The notes: generated by a model not told the origin, from the sequence alone. DNA of 64,000 nt from Scandinavium goeteborgense (GCF_003935895.2 NZ_CP054058.1:2647177-2711176), one strand, 5' to 3'; positions 15,511 to 26,144 are shown, numbered from the stretch's first letter. Numbers and translations: made by a program.

Positions 15511-17433
15511 TTATGACGCTTCGGTTTTCTTCTTCCGCGCCTTACTGAACGTTTTCTTTTTCTGTTCGCCGCCCGGCGCTACCAGCCCACGGAACTGTTT
15601 CACCGGCGTACTGCGCGCCTGCTGAATCAAGTCAAACAGCGTACCGACCAGTGGCTGCATGAAATCCTGATAGCGACACTGCTTTTCGCTGATTTGCGTC
15701 AGCACCGATTCCCAGTGCGCGGTCATATCCGGTCGTCCGGCCATTTCCGGCAGCGAGTGGATCAGCGCCCTTCCGGCCTCGGACGAATGGATGTAGCGCC
15801 CTTTTTTGGTCAGGAACCCTCGCTTAAACAGCAGCTCGATGATCCCGGCGCGCGTCGCCTCAGTGCCTAAACCATCCGTCGCACGCAGGATCTTCTTCAG
15901 ATCTTTGTCCTGCACAAAACGCGCAATCCCGGTCATCGCGGAAAGGATGGTGGCATCGGTGAAATGGCGCGGCGGCTGGGTTTGACGTTCAACCACTTCG
16001 CCTTTTTCGCACAGCAGTTCGTCGCCCTTCGCCACCACCGGCAGCGGCGTGCCGTCGTTATCTTCGTCACGCTCTTTATTGCCAAGCAGCGTGCGCCAGC
16101 CTGCTTCCGCGAGGAAACGCGCTTTGGCGATGAATTTGCCGTTGGCGATATCCAAATCAATCTGACATTTGCGGAACACCGCATCCGGGCAGAACTGCAT
16201 CAAATATTGACGGGCCACCAACTCATACACTTTGGCTTCGTTGTCGGTCATTCTTACCGACGAACTGCGCGCCGTAGGAATGATGGCATGGTGGGCATCG
16301 ACCTTTTTGTCATCCCAGCAGCGGTTGCGAATTTCAGGGTCAACAACCGGCTGCGGGAGCAGACCCGAGGCGTGCACGCTGATGGCGTTCAGCACCGCCT
16401 GGCGTCCGGCAAAATGCTCTTCCGGCAGATAGCGGCTGTCGGAACGCGGATAGGTAATGAGCTTGTGGGTTTCGTACAGTTTCTGGCAGATATCCAGCAC
16501 GTTCTGCGCGCTGAAACCAAAGCGTTTGGCGGCTTCAATCTGCAGAGACGAAAGTGAAAACGGCAGCGGGGCCGGTTCTGAATCCCGTTTATCATTATAC
16601 GCCGTGACGATGGCCGGTTGCCCGGCGATGCGCGCCAGGACGTGATCGGCCAGCGGGCGGTGCAGCAATCGCCCCTCTTCATCCTGATACGGCTCGCAGG
16701 CTTCGCTCGGCTGCCACGTGGCGGTGAAACGCTCGTCGGCAGGCGTGACGATATGCGCCTTCACGTCGTAAAAATCTTTCGAGACGAAGTTTTCAATTTC
16801 TTCATCACGACGCACCACCAGCCCGAGCACCGGCGTTTGCACCCGGCCAACGGAGAGCACGCCCTGATAGCCCGCGTTGCGGCCCAGCAGCGTGTAGGCG
16901 CGGGTCATGTTGATGCCGTACAGCCAGTCGGCGCGCGCGCGGGCCAGCGCGGACACGCACAGCGGAATGAAATCGTTGTTGGAGCGCAGACGGGAAATCG
17001 CGCGTTCGACCGCCGAGGGATTAAGATCGTTTATCAGACAGCGCTGCACCTGCCGACGCTTTTCCGCTGGCATTTCAAGATAATCCAGTACTTCATCTAC
17101 CAGCAGTTGCCCTTCTCTGTCCGGGTCACCCGCGTGGATAACTTCGGTAGCGTCGTGCAGCAGGCGCTTGATGGCGTTCAGCTGTTTGGTCACCGACGGC
17201 CGCGGTTGCAGCCGCCATTTTTCCGGCACAATCGGCAAGTCCATCAGGTTCCAGCGCGCATAACGGCTGTCGTAGACATCCGGCTGCGCCTGTTCCAGCA
17301 GGTGGCCGATACACCAGGTGACCACCTGGCCGTTACCACATTCGATAAAGCCATCGCCCCGGCGATGCGGCTTGGGCAGCACGTCGGCGATGGCACGGGC
17401 CAGACTCGGTTTTTCCGCAATAAACAAGCGCAT
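15511..17433 (-). CDS. topB: DNA topoisomerase III
   Basis: 640 residues, close to the 653 of E. coli. Type IA topoisomerase that decatenates replicating chromosomes and resolves recombination structures. TOPRIM domain at the N-terminus ([19 protein letters not shown]), the active-site Tyr at Y328 in [12 protein letters not shown], and a Lys/Arg-rich C-terminal tail. Starts four bases after selD and is almost certainly translated from the same message, as in E. coli. Confidence 0.97.
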   Translation of the reverse strand: MRLFIAEKPSLARAIADVLPKPHRRGDGFIECGNGQVVTWCIGHLLEQAQPDVYDSRYARWNLMDLPIVPEKWRLQPRPSVTKQLNAIKRLLHDATEVIHAGDPDREGQLLVDEVLDYLEMPAEKRRQVQRCLINDLNPSAVERAISRLRSNNDFIPLCVSALARARADWLYGINMTRAYTLLGRNAGYQGVLSVGRVQTPVLGLVVRRDEEIENFVSKDFYDVKAHIVTPADERFTATWQPSEACEPYQDEEGRLLHRPLADHVLARIAGQPAIVTAYNDKRDSEPAPLPFSLSSLQIEAAKRFGFSAQNVLDICQKLYETHKLITYPRSDSRYLPEEHFAGRQAVLNAISVHASGLLPQPVVDPEIRNRCWDDKKVDAHHAIIPTARSSSVRMTDNEAKVYELVARQYLMQFCPDAVFRKCQIDLDIANGKFIAKARFLAEAGWRTLLGNKERDEDNDGTPLPVVAKGDELLCEKGEVVERQTQPPRHFTDATILSAMTGIARFVQDKDLKKILRATDGLGTEATRAGIIELLFKRGFLTKKGRYIHSSEAGRALIHSLPEMAGRPDMTAHWESVLTQISEKQCRYQDFMQPLVGTLFDLIQQARSTPVKQFRGLVAPGGEQKKKTFSKARKKKTEAS

Positions 17434-17437
17434 GCGG

Positions 17438-18481
17438 TTAGCTTATCTCGATCATCGGTCGTCCGCCGCGCGCGGTCACCAGTTCGCCAATCGCGGTCAG
17501 CGTGAGGCCATATTCCGCTGCGGTGGCTTTGGTTTCCGTTTCCGCTTCCGGCAGGACCGCCAGCAGCAGGCCGCCAGAGGTTTGCGGGTCACACAGCAGG
17601 TCGCGCCACGCCTCCGGCATGTCACCCATCAGGTGGCCGTAGCTGGCAAAGTTACGCGACGTACCGCCTGGCACTGCGCCCTGAGCAATGTACGCTTCCA
17701 CGCCCGGCAATTTCGGCACGTCGGCAAAACGGATCTGCGCCTGCACGCCTGCGCCCTGGCACATTTCGCTCAGGTGCCCAAGCAGACCAAAACCGGTCAC
17801 GTCGGTCATCGCTTTGATGCCGTCGATATTAGCGAAGGCCGCGCCCGCGATATTCATCTGGCACATGATTTCCGTCGCCAGGCCTTGATGTTCAGGCTTA
17901 AGCAGTGATTTTTTCTCGGCGGTGGTCAACACGCCAATGCCCAATGGTTTGGTGAGATACAGTTTGCAGCCCGCCTGGGCGGTGCTGTTTTTCTTCACGC
18001 GTTCTGTTGGCACGATACCGGTCACCGCGAGGCCAAAAATCGGCTCAGGGGCGTCAATGGAGTGACCACCGGCCAGCGCAATGCCGGCCTGTTGGCAGGC
18101 AAAACGCCCGCCTTCAATGACTTCGCGGGCAATTTCTGGCGCCAGCGTGTTAACCGGCCAACCGAGAATGGCGATGGCCATGATCGGTTTTCCCCCCATC
18201 GCGAAGATGTCGCTGATGGCGTTGGTCGCGGCGATACGCCCGAAATCAAACGGGTTATCGACGATGGGCATGAAGAAATCGGTGGTGCTGATTACCGACG
18301 TCCCGTTACCCAAATCGTAAACGGCGGCGTCGTCGCGCGTTTCGTTCCCGACAAGTAGGTTCGGGTCGACAAACTTCGCCTGCTCGCTATGCAGGATGGT
18401 TTCCAGCACTTTGGGGGAAATTTTACAACCGCAACCGGCTCCGTGGCTGTATTGCGTCAAACGAATGGCTTGCTCGCTCAT
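17438..18481 (-). CDS. selD: Selenide, water dikinase
   Basis: 347 residues. Makes selenophosphate from selenide and ATP for selenocysteine and selenouridine synthesis. The N-terminal loop has catalytic C17 and K20 in GAGCGCK, followed by the ATP-binding PurM-like domain ([21 protein letters not shown] and [10 protein letters not shown]). The ATG at 18481 has AGGAG at proper spacing; the ATG at 18487 is too close to it. The active-site residue is Cys, not Sec. Confidence 0.97.
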   Translation of the reverse strand: MSEQAIRLTQYSHGAGCGCKISPKVLETILHSEQAKFVDPNLLVGNETRDDAAVYDLGNGTSVISTTDFFMPIVDNPFDFGRIAATNAISDIFAMGGKPIMAIAILGWPVNTLAPEIAREVIEGGRFACQQAGIALAGGHSIDAPEPIFGLAVTGIVPTERVKKNSTAQAGCKLYLTKPLGIGVLTTAEKKSLLKPEHQGLATEIMCQMNIAGAAFANIDGIKAMTDVTGFGLLGHLSEMCQGAGVQAQIRFADVPKLPGVEAYIAQGAVPGGTSRNFASYGHLMGDMPEAWRDLLCDPQTSGGLLLAVLPEAETETKATAAEYGLTLTAIGELVTARGGRPMIEIS

Positions 18482-18528
18482 GGACATCTCCTGTCATTGC
18501 AACCGATCCCGGCTATACACAAAATCAT

Positions 18529-18640
18529 TCGGGTTGCATCGAGGCGGCAAGTTTGAAGAGCCCGGGAGCATAGATAACTATGTGACAGGGGTCTGAAAGC
18601 GTAGCCAACAAAGAGGCAGCCCGAAGGATGACGTGTATAT
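18529..18640. repeat. Conserved structured intergenic element upstream of selD/acid phosphatase
   Basis: A non-coding stretch beginning CGGGTTGCATCGAGGCGGCAAG and ending GAAGGATGACGTGTATATG. It folds into a hairpin with GCATAG (18568-18573), loop ATAA, CTATGT (18578-18583) and an outer GAGCCC/GGGGTC pairing. I recall near-identical blocks (AACTATGTGAC, GTAGCCAAC, GAAGGATGACG) scattered in intergenic regions of Serratia, Pantoea and Yersinia relatives, so this is probably a dispersed repeat or structured RNA element. That recollection was not checked. Confidence 0.5.
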
Positions 18641-18812
18641 GTTAGCGCTCAAAGTTGATGGTGGTAAGTGAGACAGTCTTATTTCGCGCACTGTTGCTCA
18701 CTATGCGCACAATCACGGTGTGGCGTGGCCATTTGACACGAAATTTAATTCATTCACGAAACTTATGTATCTGCCGTTTTGCGAGGTAACGCAACTTTTT
18801 CATCATCGATTT

Positions 18813-18830
18813 ATGACAGAAATGTGACAG
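18813..18830 (-). promoter_or_regulatory. Pho-box-like site upstream of the acid phosphatase
   Basis: On the minus strand this reads CTGTCACATTTCTGTCAT: two CTGTCA half-sites at 11-bp spacing, as in PhoB boxes. It lies about 40 bases before the acid phosphatase ATG, fitting phosphate-starvation control, but it is oriented against transcription, which weakens the case. Confidence 0.4.
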
Positions 18831-18868
18831 CCCGACCTTTGGACGATCCACATAAAAAAGGAACCACA

Positions 18869-19615
18869 ATGAAAAAGAGTATTCTTGCGTTTTGCGTTGC
18901 CAGTCTGTTCTCCGTCAATGCTTTTGCCCTGGCCCCCTCCGGGAATGATGCCACCACCAAACCTGACCTCTATTACCTGAAAAATGCCCAGGCGATTGAT
19001 AGCCTTGCCCTGCTGCCCCCGCCTCCGGAAGTGGGCAGCATCGCGTTCCTGAACGATCAGGCGATGTATGAACAGGGTCGTTTGCTGCGTTCGACCGAGC
19101 GCGGTAAGCAGGCGGCAGAAGATGCCAACCTGAGCAGCGGCGGTGTGGCGAATGCCTTCTCCGGCGCATTCGGTTCGCCGATCACCGAGAAAGACAGCCC
19201 CGAACTGCACAAACTGCTGACCAATATGATTGAAGATGCGGGCGACCTCGCTACCCGTTCGGCGAAGCAGAAATATATGCGCGTGCGTCCGTTTGCGTTC
19301 TACGGCGTACCGACCTGCAATACCAAAGAGCAAGATGAGCTGGCGAAAAACGGTTCTTATCCGTCAGGCCATACGTCCATCGGCTGGGCAACGGCACTGG
19401 TGCTGGCGGAAGTGAATCCGGCGCGTCAGAACGATATCCTGAAACGTGGGTATGACCTGGGCGAAAGCCGTGTGATTTGTGGTTATCACTGGCAGAGCGA
19501 TGTGGATGCGGCGCGGATTGTCGGCTCGGCGGTGGTGGCTACGCTGCACACCAACCCGGCGTTCCAGCAGCAATTGCAGAAAGCCAAAGACGAATTTGCT
19601 AAAACGCAGAAATAA
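18869..19615 (+). CDS. Class A non-specific acid phosphatase (PhoN/PhoC-like)
   Basis: 248 residues with a signal peptide ([20 protein letters not shown]). The vanadium-haloperoxidase-type phosphatase signature is complete: KQKYMRVRP (KX6RP), [10 protein letters not shown] (PSGH) and [15 protein letters not shown] (SRX5HX3D), with His nucleophile and acid. Periplasmic release of phosphate from many phosphomonoesters. ATG at 18869 has AAGGA upstream. It sits between selD and ydjA, where E. coli has nothing comparable, so it is an accessory gene for this locus. The preceding Pho-box-like site suggests phosphate control. Confidence 0.93.
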   Translation: MKKSILAFCVASLFSVNAFALAPSGNDATTKPDLYYLKNAQAIDSLALLPPPPEVGSIAFLNDQAMYEQGRLLRSTERGKQAAEDANLSSGGVANAFSGAFGSPITEKDSPELHKLLTNMIEDAGDLATRSAKQKYMRVRPFAFYGVPTCNTKEQDELAKNGSYPSGHTSIGWATALVLAEVNPARQNDILKRGYDLGESRVICGYHWQSDVDAARIVGSAVVATLHTNPAFQQQLQKAKDEFAKTQK

Positions 19616-19624
19616 TCTCGACAG

Positions 19625-19658
19625 TGCCCGGCGGCGTGATGCCTGCCGGGCCGGTTTT
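19625..19658 (+). repeat. REP-like palindrome, possible terminator of the acid phosphatase gene
   Basis: GCCCGGC, short loop, TGCCGGGC, then GGTTTTTG. The REP core is followed by a T run, so it may stop transcription from the phosphatase gene. Confidence 0.65.
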
Positions 19659-19663
19659 TGGAC

Positions 19664-20215
19664 TCAGAATTTCACGACAAACGGCGCGGTATCCGGGATA
19701 GAAACCGTGGTTGACGCCTTCAACTGTGGCGTACCGAGGTACAGGAAGCCGACAATTTTATCCTGTTCACGACACTGCAAACCGTCACGAACCACCGGGC
19801 TTTCGGTCAGCGCACCGCTGCGCCAGATGCCGTTGAATCCTTGCGCGACGGCGGCCATCTGCATCGCCATCACCGCACAGCCTGCGGACATTTCCTGCTC
19901 CCACACCGGCACTTTATGATCCGGCGTACATTTCGCTACCACTGCAATAATCAGCGGTGCACGGAACGGCGCGTTACGCGCTTTGTCGATGGCTTTGTCG
20001 TCCTGCCCGGCATTAACCGCGCCCTTTTCCAGCAGTTGGCTAAAACGCTCCCGACCTTCACCTTCAATCACAAAGAACTGCCACGGCTGCAACGTGCCGT
20101 GATCGGGCGCGCGCAGGCCCGCACGCAGGATATTTTCCAGCTGTTCTCCTGCCGGGGCGGGTTCAGCCAGACGGGAAGCGCTGCGGCGGTTAACGAGTAA
20201 TTCGAGTGCATCCAT
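19664..20215 (-). CDS. ydjA: Nitroreductase-family protein YdjA
   Basis: 183 residues, the minimal nitroreductase fold binding FMN as a dimer. Starts [16 protein letters not shown] with the FMN-phosphate-binding Arg pair, continues [16 protein letters not shown] and ends [11 protein letters not shown] at 20215 with AGGAG upstream matches E. coli YdjA; the longer frame to 20362 runs into the sppA upstream region. Physiological substrate unknown. Divergent from sppA. Confidence 0.95.
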   Translation of the reverse strand: MDALELLVNRRSASRLAEPAPAGEQLENILRAGLRAPDHGTLQPWQFFVIEGEGRERFSQLLEKGAVNAGQDDKAIDKARNAPFRAPLIIAVVAKCTPDHKVPVWEQEMSAGCAVMAMQMAAVAQGFNGIWRSGALTESPVVRDGLQCREQDKIVGFLYLGTPQLKASTTVSIPDTAPFVVKF

Positions 20216-20379
20216 TGATAAATCTCCTGTCACGGGGTTTTTCATAAAATTAACATGACAGCAGAATTTGTTACAGCGCCGGAGGCGATTCCTGCTGACA
20301 ACCGGCGGCGGTGTCATTAGGATAGCCTCACGTCGCGCCTTCGCGGGCGGACATCTTTTCATTCAGACAGGGAGTAAAC

Positions 20380-22233
20380 ATGCGAACCCTTTGGCGATTT
20401 ATTGCCGGATTCTTTAAATGGACGTGGCGTCTGTTGAACTTCGTCCGTGAACTGGTGCTGAACCTGTTCTTTATTCTGCTGGTGCTGGTGTGTGTGGGCA
20501 TCTGGATGCAGTTCAGCAGCAGTACCACTGAAACCGCAGGCCGCGGCGCGCTGTTGATGAATTTAACCGGCGTGGTGGTCGATAAGCCGTCAACCAGCAG
20601 TAAATTTGGTGCCATTGGCCGCCAACTGCTGGGCGCGAGCTCTGACCGCTTGCAGGAAAACTCCCTGTTCGACATTGTGAATACGATTCGCCAGGCAAAG
20701 GACGACCGAAACATTACCGGGATCGTGCTGGATCTGAAAAACTTCGCCGGGGCTGACCAGCCTTCGATGCAGTACATCGGCAAAGCGCTGCGTGAGTTCC
20801 GTGACAGCGGCAAGCCGGTTTACGCCGTGGGCGACAGCTACACCCAGGGTCAGTACTACCTCGCAAGCTTCGCCAACAAGGTTTATCTCTCCCCGCAGGG
20901 CACCGTCGATTTACACGGCTTCGCCACTAACGGGCTGTATTACAAATCGCTGCTGGATAAGCTGAAAGTCACCACCCACGTGTTCCGCGTCGGCACCTAT
21001 AAATCCGCCGTTGAACCGTTTATCCGTGATGATATGTCCCCGGCTGCACGCGATGCGGATAGCCGCTGGATTGGCGAGCTGTGGCAGAACTATTTGACCA
21101 CCGTGGCCGCCAACCGTCAGGCCACGCCGGAGCAAATTTTCCCAGGTGCGAAAGGCATGCTTGATGGCCTGCGTAAAGTTGACGGCGATACAGCCCAATA
21201 CGCGCTGGATAACAAGCTGGTTGACGTTCTGGCGTCCAACGCCGAAGTAGAAAAAGTGCTTTCCAAACAGTTCGGCTGGAGCAAAGCGGACAACAATTAT
21301 CGGGCCGTCAGCTACTACGATTACTCTCTGAAAACCCCTGCCGATAAGGGTGCCAGCGTGGCGGTTATCTTCGCCAACGGCGCGATCATTGATGGGGAAG
21401 AAACGCCGGGTAACGTAGGCGGCGATACCACCGCTTCACAAATTCGTGATGCACGCCTTGATCCGAAAGTGAAAGCCATTGTGCTGCGCGTCAACAGCCC
21501 TGGCGGCAGCGTCAGCGCCTCAGAAGTGATTCGCTCTGAACTGGCCGCTGCACGTGCAGCCGGAAAACCGGTCGTGGTTTCTATGGGCGGCATGGCGGCC
21601 TCAGGCGGTTACTGGATTTCCACCCCGGCAGATTACATCGTTGCGAACGCCAGCACCCTCACAGGCTCCATCGGCATCTTCGGCGTCATCAACACCGTTC
21701 AAGACAGCCTGGATTCCATCGGCGTGCACACCGACGGCGTGTCAACCTCGCCGCTGGCGGATATCTCGATGACCAAAGCGCTGCCACAGGAAGTGCAGGA
21801 CATGATGCAGCTCAGCATCGAGAACGGCTATAAGCGCTTTATTACGCTGGTTGCTCAGTCGCGTCACAGCACGCCGGAACAGGTCGATAAAATCGCCCAG
21901 GGCCACGTCTGGACCGGTCAGGATGCGAAAGCGAACGGTCTGGTAGACAGCCTCGGTGATTTCGATGATGCGGTCGCGAAAGCGGCGCAGCTGGCGAAAC
22001 TCAAACAGTGGCACATTGATTACTACCAGGAAGAACCGACGCTGTTCAATTCTGTCGTCGACAGCCTGAGCGGCTCCGTTCGCGCCGCGGTGCCAGAAGC
22101 CCTGCAGGCTTACCTGCCTGCGCCGCTGGTCAGTGCCGCCAACGTGGTGAAGGCGGAAGGCGATAAACTTGCCGCCTTCAACGACCCGCAGAACCGCTAC
22201 GCGTTCTGCCTGACCTGCGCTAATATACGTTAA
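20380..22233 (+). CDS. sppA: Protease IV (signal peptide peptidase) SppA
   Basis: 617 residues, one shorter than E. coli. One N-terminal membrane anchor ([20 protein letters not shown]) and two tandem peptidase domains facing the periplasm. The Ser-Lys dyad is split between them: K208 in [13 protein letters not shown] and S408 in [11 protein letters not shown]. Degrades cleaved signal peptides in the inner membrane. Followed by a clear terminator. Confidence 0.97.
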   Translation: MRTLWRFIAGFFKWTWRLLNFVRELVLNLFFILLVLVCVGIWMQFSSSTTETAGRGALLMNLTGVVVDKPSTSSKFGAIGRQLLGASSDRLQENSLFDIVNTIRQAKDDRNITGIVLDLKNFAGADQPSMQYIGKALREFRDSGKPVYAVGDSYTQGQYYLASFANKVYLSPQGTVDLHGFATNGLYYKSLLDKLKVTTHVFRVGTYKSAVEPFIRDDMSPAARDADSRWIGELWQNYLTTVAANRQATPEQIFPGAKGMLDGLRKVDGDTAQYALDNKLVDVLASNAEVEKVLSKQFGWSKADNNYRAVSYYDYSLKTPADKGASVAVIFANGAIIDGEETPGNVGGDTTASQIRDARLDPKVKAIVLRVNSPGGSVSASEVIRSELAAARAAGKPVVVSMGGMAASGGYWISTPADYIVANASTLTGSIGIFGVINTVQDSLDSIGVHTDGVSTSPLADISMTKALPQEVQDMMQLSIENGYKRFITLVAQSRHSTPEQVDKIAQGHVWTGQDAKANGLVDSLGDFDDAVAKAAQLAKLKQWHIDYYQEEPTLFNSVVDSLSGSVRAAVPEALQAYLPAPLVSAANVVKAEGDKLAAFNDPQNRYAFCLTCANIR

Positions 22234-22238
22234 TTCAT

Positions 22239-22263
22239 ATCCCCTCCACTGGAGGGGATTTTT
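22239..22263 (+). terminator. Rho-independent terminator of sppA
   Basis: ATCCCCTCC, loop ACT, GGAGGGGAT and a T run. Confidence 0.92.
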
Positions 22264-22285
22264 CTTTCAGATTCAGTAACTCATC

Positions 22286-23302
22286 ATGCAAAAGAAATCA
22301 ATTTACGTTGCCTACACCGGCGGCACCATTGGGATGCAACGCTCTGAACAGGGCTACATTCCCGTGTCCGGCCACCTCCAGCGCCAACTGGCGTTGATGC
22401 CTGAATTCCATCGTCCGGAAATGCCGGACTTCACCATCCACGAATACGCCCCGCTGATGGATTCTTCCGATATGACGCCGGAAGACTGGCAGCATATCGC
22501 CGAAGATATTCAGGCGCATTACCATGAATACGATGGCTTCGTCATTCTGCACGGCACCGACACCATGGCGTTTACCGCTTCGGCGCTGTCGTTCATGCTG
22601 GAAAACCTCGGCAAGCCGGTCATTGTGACAGGGTCACAAATACCATTAGCTGAACTGCGTTCCGACGGACAAATCAATCTGCTGAATGCGTTATACGTGG
22701 CGGCGAACTACCCGATTAACGAAGTGACGCTTTTCTTCAATAATCGCCTGTATCGCGGCAACCGGACGACCAAGGCGCATGCCGATGGCTTTGACGCTTT
22801 CGCCTCACCCAACCTGCAACCGCTGCTGGAAGCCGGGATCCACATTCGTCGCCTCGGCACGCCACCTGCGCCGTACGGCACCGGGGAGTTAATCGTGCAT
22901 CGCATTACCCCGCAGCCGATTGGCGTGGTGACGATTTACCCTGGGATTTCTGCCGACGTGGTGCGTAACTTCCTGCGCCAGCCGGTGAAAGCGCTGATCC
23001 TGCGCTCTTATGGCGTCGGCAATGCCCCGCAAAACGGTGATTTCCTCAAAGAGTTGGCCGAAGCCAGCCTGCGCGGCATTGTGGTGGTCAATCTCACCCA
23101 GTGCATGTCCGGCAAGGTGAACATGGGCGGCTATGCCACCGGCAACGCCCTCGCCCAGGCGGGTGTGGTTAGCGGCTTCGATATGACCGTGGAAGCCACG
23201 CTGACCAAGCTACACTATCTGTTAACGCAGGGGCTGAACGTCGATGCGGTGCGTACCGCGATGCAGCAAAACCTGCGTGGTGAACTGACGCCGGACGAGT
23301 AA
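22286..23302 (+). CDS. ansA: L-asparaginase I (cytoplasmic)
   Basis: 338 residues, no signal peptide, matching the cytoplasmic type I enzyme that hydrolyses asparagine to aspartate and ammonia. The first catalytic Thr (T14) lies in YTGGTIGMQ; the second motif is HGTDTMAFTASALSFML with the catalytic Thr-Asp pair. Followed by pncA after 11 bases; the two form an operon as in E. coli. Confidence 0.97.
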   Translation: MQKKSIYVAYTGGTIGMQRSEQGYIPVSGHLQRQLALMPEFHRPEMPDFTIHEYAPLMDSSDMTPEDWQHIAEDIQAHYHEYDGFVILHGTDTMAFTASALSFMLENLGKPVIVTGSQIPLAELRSDGQINLLNALYVAANYPINEVTLFFNNRLYRGNRTTKAHADGFDAFASPNLQPLLEAGIHIRRLGTPPAPYGTGELIVHRITPQPIGVVTIYPGISADVVRNFLRQPVKALILRSYGVGNAPQNGDFLKELAEASLRGIVVVNLTQCMSGKVNMGGYATGNALAQAGVVSGFDMTVEATLTKLHYLLTQGLNVDAVRTAMQQNLRGELTPDE

Positions 23303-23313
23303 GGAGAGCCAAG

Positions 23314-23955
23314 ATGAACGCACGCGCGCTGTTACTGGTGGATTTGCAGAACGACTTTTGTGCCGGGGGCGCTCTCGCGGTGCCGGAAGGCGACAGCACG
23401 GTGGACGTGGCGAATGCCCTGATCCACTGGTGTCTGGTACGTGGTGACGCGATTGTCGCCAGTAAAGACTGGCATCCGGCAAATCATGGGAGCTTTGCCC
23501 GTCAGCATCACGTTGAGCCCTTTACGCAGGGCCAGCTCGACGGTCTGCCACAAACCTTCTGGCCCGATCACTGCGTGCAGAATACCGAAGGTGCTGAGTT
23601 GCATCCTCTGCTGGCCGATCAGTTTATCGACGTGGTGTTTCCGAAAGGCGAAGCGGTCAATATCGACAGCTACAGCGCCTTTTACGACAACGGTCATCGG
23701 CAGAAAACCGGGCTGGACGACTGGCTGAAGGCCCAGAAAGTATCCGAGTTGATCGTGATGGGCCTGGCGACGGATTACTGCGTGAAGTATACGGTGCTGG
23801 ATGCGTTGAAACTTGGCTATGAAGTGAATGTGATTACCGACGGCTGTCGCGGGGTGAATATCAACCCGCAGGACAGCGCTCAGGCATTTATGGAGATGGC
23901 CGCCGAAGGCGCGACGCTCTACACCTTCGCCGACTGGCAGGAAACGCAGGCCTGA
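23314..23955 (+). CDS. pncA: Nicotinamidase
   Basis: 213 residues. Hydrolyses nicotinamide to nicotinate for NAD salvage (also activates pyrazinamide). The cysteine-hydrolase triad is complete: D10 in LVDLQNDF, K111 in FPKGEA and C156 in GLATDYCVK; metal ligands lie in DWHPANHGSF. ATG with AAGGAGAG upstream. Followed by a GC hairpin at 23973-23997 without a T run. Confidence 0.97.
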   Translation: MNARALLLVDLQNDFCAGGALAVPEGDSTVDVANALIHWCLVRGDAIVASKDWHPANHGSFARQHHVEPFTQGQLDGLPQTFWPDHCVQNTEGAELHPLLADQFIDVVFPKGEAVNIDSYSAFYDNGHRQKTGLDDWLKAQKVSELIVMGLATDYCVKYTVLDALKLGYEVNVITDGCRGVNINPQDSAQAFMEMAAEGATLYTFADWQETQA

Positions 23956-24146
23956 TCTGAAATTCTACCCTCCCCGGTCGGCACGTTGCTGACCGGGCAG
24001 TAATGAACACAGAAAAAACCTCGTTAATGCGCGTTGTTTTCCTGAGCATTTATTATGTGTTTCGTTTTCTAAAACGTATTGTACATAGATAAATGAAATA
24101 GACGTAACCCTTCAATCTTGAATAATTTGTTAGTGACTGAACATTT

Positions 24147-24508
24147 TCATAAACCAGTAAGCCCTGTGCAGGCGATCAACACAAATTGAAGGTAAGACAC
24201 GCAACCCTTCAGAATACCCACTCCAGCTAATATCTTCCATACCCATAAGCCTTTATAACGGATTGCACTTGCTGCAATAGCAACCAGAGACAAAGGGATG
24301 TAAATAATTACAATGATAGTGACAGCATATATTATATTTACTGTGTAAGACTCAATCGTACCGCGATCGAGCTTATCAATCATCATATATATGAATAGCA
24401 TAAAAAAATATTAGGTACGACACCTGTCACCCAATATGTAAACCACAGGGGAAAATCACCTTTTAACCAGCCAATAATTTTTTTAATAACACGTTTGAAT
24501 ATATCCAT
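24147..24508 (-). pseudogene. Small inner-membrane protein gene with a frameshift in a T7 tract
   Basis: Two minus-strand frames join into one plausible membrane protein of about 120 residues. The first starts at the ATG at 24508 (MDIFKRVIKKIIGWLKGDFP, then WFTYWVTGVVPNIF) and ends shortly after the junction. The second continues from 24401 (FIYMMIDKLDRG...AIRYKGLWVWKILAGVGILK) to the stop at 24147. The junction is a run of seven T on the minus strand (24402-24408 on plus); one extra T makes one open frame. Three helices predicted. AT-rich accessory gene, family not named. Broken unless slippage or a sequencing error restores it. Confidence 0.6.
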
Positions 24509-24818
24509 ATCTTAATTGAAGCGCCCCATTTAGACAGAATGACAAAGTCGCGATAGTAATATAAACAGTGATGAATTAATTTTCCGTATCTGGACTATTT
24601 CGCAGGGCATTAGCGAGAATTCATTCCGTGAAAAACCACAAGCAGGGCTGCCCCCTGACGCTGATTCAACTTAGCGATCGGCATGACCGTGATAATGTCG
24701 ATAATTTGAAGCTTTCTCGCATTTTTAGCGAAGCGGCAATGCTACTCTTTTTTGGCTGTTTTTTCGCCACGCCATTGTGTGGCGTGCGTGTTTATTTATA
24801 AGTCAAAGAGGAAAATGT
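24509..24818. other. Intergenic region before the chitinase gene
   Basis: About 310 AT-rich bases without a supported gene. Near the right end there is a CCACGCCATTGTGTGGCGTG imperfect palindrome just before the chitinase ribosome binding site AAGAGGA, possibly a leader hairpin. Confidence 0.5.
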
Positions 24819-26072
24819 ATGAAGCTTATGCCTGTTCTGGCAGCCTTACCCCTGCTCTGCACACCCTACGTATTTGCCACAGATCTGATGTCCGTGGGTT
24901 ATTTCAACGGTGGCGGCGATGTGACAGCTGGCCCCGGCGGAGATATCGACAAGCTGGATGTGCGCCAGATTACCCACCTCAACTACTCGTTTGGCCTGAT
25001 TTACAACAAAGAAGCGGGTGAAACTAACGACGCGTTGAAAGACACCGGCAAACTGCACCAGATCTGGCTCTCGCCAAAAGTCATTGCTGACCTCAACAAA
25101 ATCCCTGAATTGCGTAAGCAAAACCCGCAGCTGAAAGTATTGCTGTCGGTCGGCGGTTGGGGCGCCCGGGGATTTTCCGGGGCGGCCAACAGCCAAGAGA
25201 GCCGCGCGGTGTTTATCCGCTCCGCCAGTGAGATCGTTAAAACCTACGGGCTCGATGGCATCGATCTCGACTGGGAATACCCGGTCAACGGCGCCTGGGG
25301 TCTGGTCGACAAACAGCCGGAAGATAAAGACAACTTTACCGCGTTGCTCAAAGAGATGCGGCAAGCGTTGCCGAAAGAGAAGTTAGTCACCGTCGCGCTG
25401 GGCGCGAATGCGGAAAGTCCGAAAAGCTGGGTCGACGTGAAGGCCGTCGCACCGTATCTGAATTACATCAACCTGATGACCTACGATATGGCCTACGGCA
25501 CGCAGTACTTCAACTCGAACCTGTACGACTCAAACCACTGGCCAACGGTTGCAGCTGCCGACAAATACAGTGTCGATTTCGTGGTGAACAACTATCTTGC
25601 CGCCGGGCTGAAGCCTGAGCAGATGAATCTGGGTATTGGTTTCTATGGGCGCGTCCCGAAACGCAGCGTTGAGCCGGGCATCGACTGGGCAAAACCAGAC
25701 GCGGCTAAAAATCCGGTGACGCAGCCCTACTTCGGTGCACAGGAAATTGCGCTGTTCAAATCGCTGGGCTATGACCTGAAGAAAGATACCTACGTGAAGT
25801 ACAACGAGATTGTCGACAAGCTGATTAACGATCCGCAGAAACGCTTTACTCAGCACTGGGACGATCAGGCGAAGGCCCCCTGGCTGTCGGTGCAATCTGC
25901 CGACGGCAAGCCGCTGTTTGCGTTGTCGTATGAAAATCCGCAGTCGGTTGACCTGAAGGCGCAGTACATCAAGGAGAAAGGTCTGGGCGGCGCAATGTTC
26001 TGGGAGTATGGCGCGGACGACCATAACCGGTTAGCGAAGCAGCTCGCGACGTCGTTGGGGATTAAACACTAA
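24819..26072 (+). CDS. Secreted GH18 chitinase
   Basis: 417 residues with a signal peptide (MKLMPVLAALPLLCTPYVFA) and a single glycoside hydrolase 18 catalytic domain; no chitin-binding or fibronectin domain. The catalytic motif DGIDLDWEYP holds D149, D151 and acid E153; upstream is the SxGG strand VLLSVGGWG and downstream the substrate motif NLMTYDMAY. Hydrolyses chitin or related beta-1,4-GlcNAc polymers by substrate-assisted catalysis. ATG at 24819 follows AAGAGGA. It replaces the ydjE-ydjO segment found after pncA in E. coli and is an accessory gene. Confidence 0.93.
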   Translation: MKLMPVLAALPLLCTPYVFATDLMSVGYFNGGGDVTAGPGGDIDKLDVRQITHLNYSFGLIYNKEAGETNDALKDTGKLHQIWLSPKVIADLNKIPELRKQNPQLKVLLSVGGWGARGFSGAANSQESRAVFIRSASEIVKTYGLDGIDLDWEYPVNGAWGLVDKQPEDKDNFTALLKEMRQALPKEKLVTVALGANAESPKSWVDVKAVAPYLNYINLMTYDMAYGTQYFNSNLYDSNHWPTVAAADKYSVDFVVNNYLAAGLKPEQMNLGIGFYGRVPKRSVEPGIDWAKPDAAKNPVTQPYFGAQEIALFKSLGYDLKKDTYVKYNEIVDKLINDPQKRFTQHWDDQAKAPWLSVQSADGKPLFALSYENPQSVDLKAQYIKEKGLGGAMFWEYGADDHNRLAKQLATSLGIKH

Positions 26073-26083
26073 CGTATGGTAAT

Positions 26084-26137
26084 CCGGGCTGACACCATCG
26101 GCCCGGTAGGCCCGGCAAGCGCCAGCGCCGCCGGGCT
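26084..26137. repeat. REP-type repeat after the chitinase gene
   Basis: CCGGGCTGACACCATCGGCCCGG followed by GCCCGGCAAGCGCCAGCGCCGCCGGGC: two REP-like palindromes between the convergent chitinase and yeaC genes. Confidence 0.75.
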
Positions 26138-26144
26138 AAACCAC

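Noticed and set aside
16618-17505. 295-codon plus-strand frame opposite topB/selD
   Set aside because: Covers conserved topB sequence in reverse; no family features.
23973-23997. Terminator after pncA
   Set aside because: The GC hairpin CCCGGTC/GACCGGG lacks a T run on either strand, so it was only mentioned with pncA.
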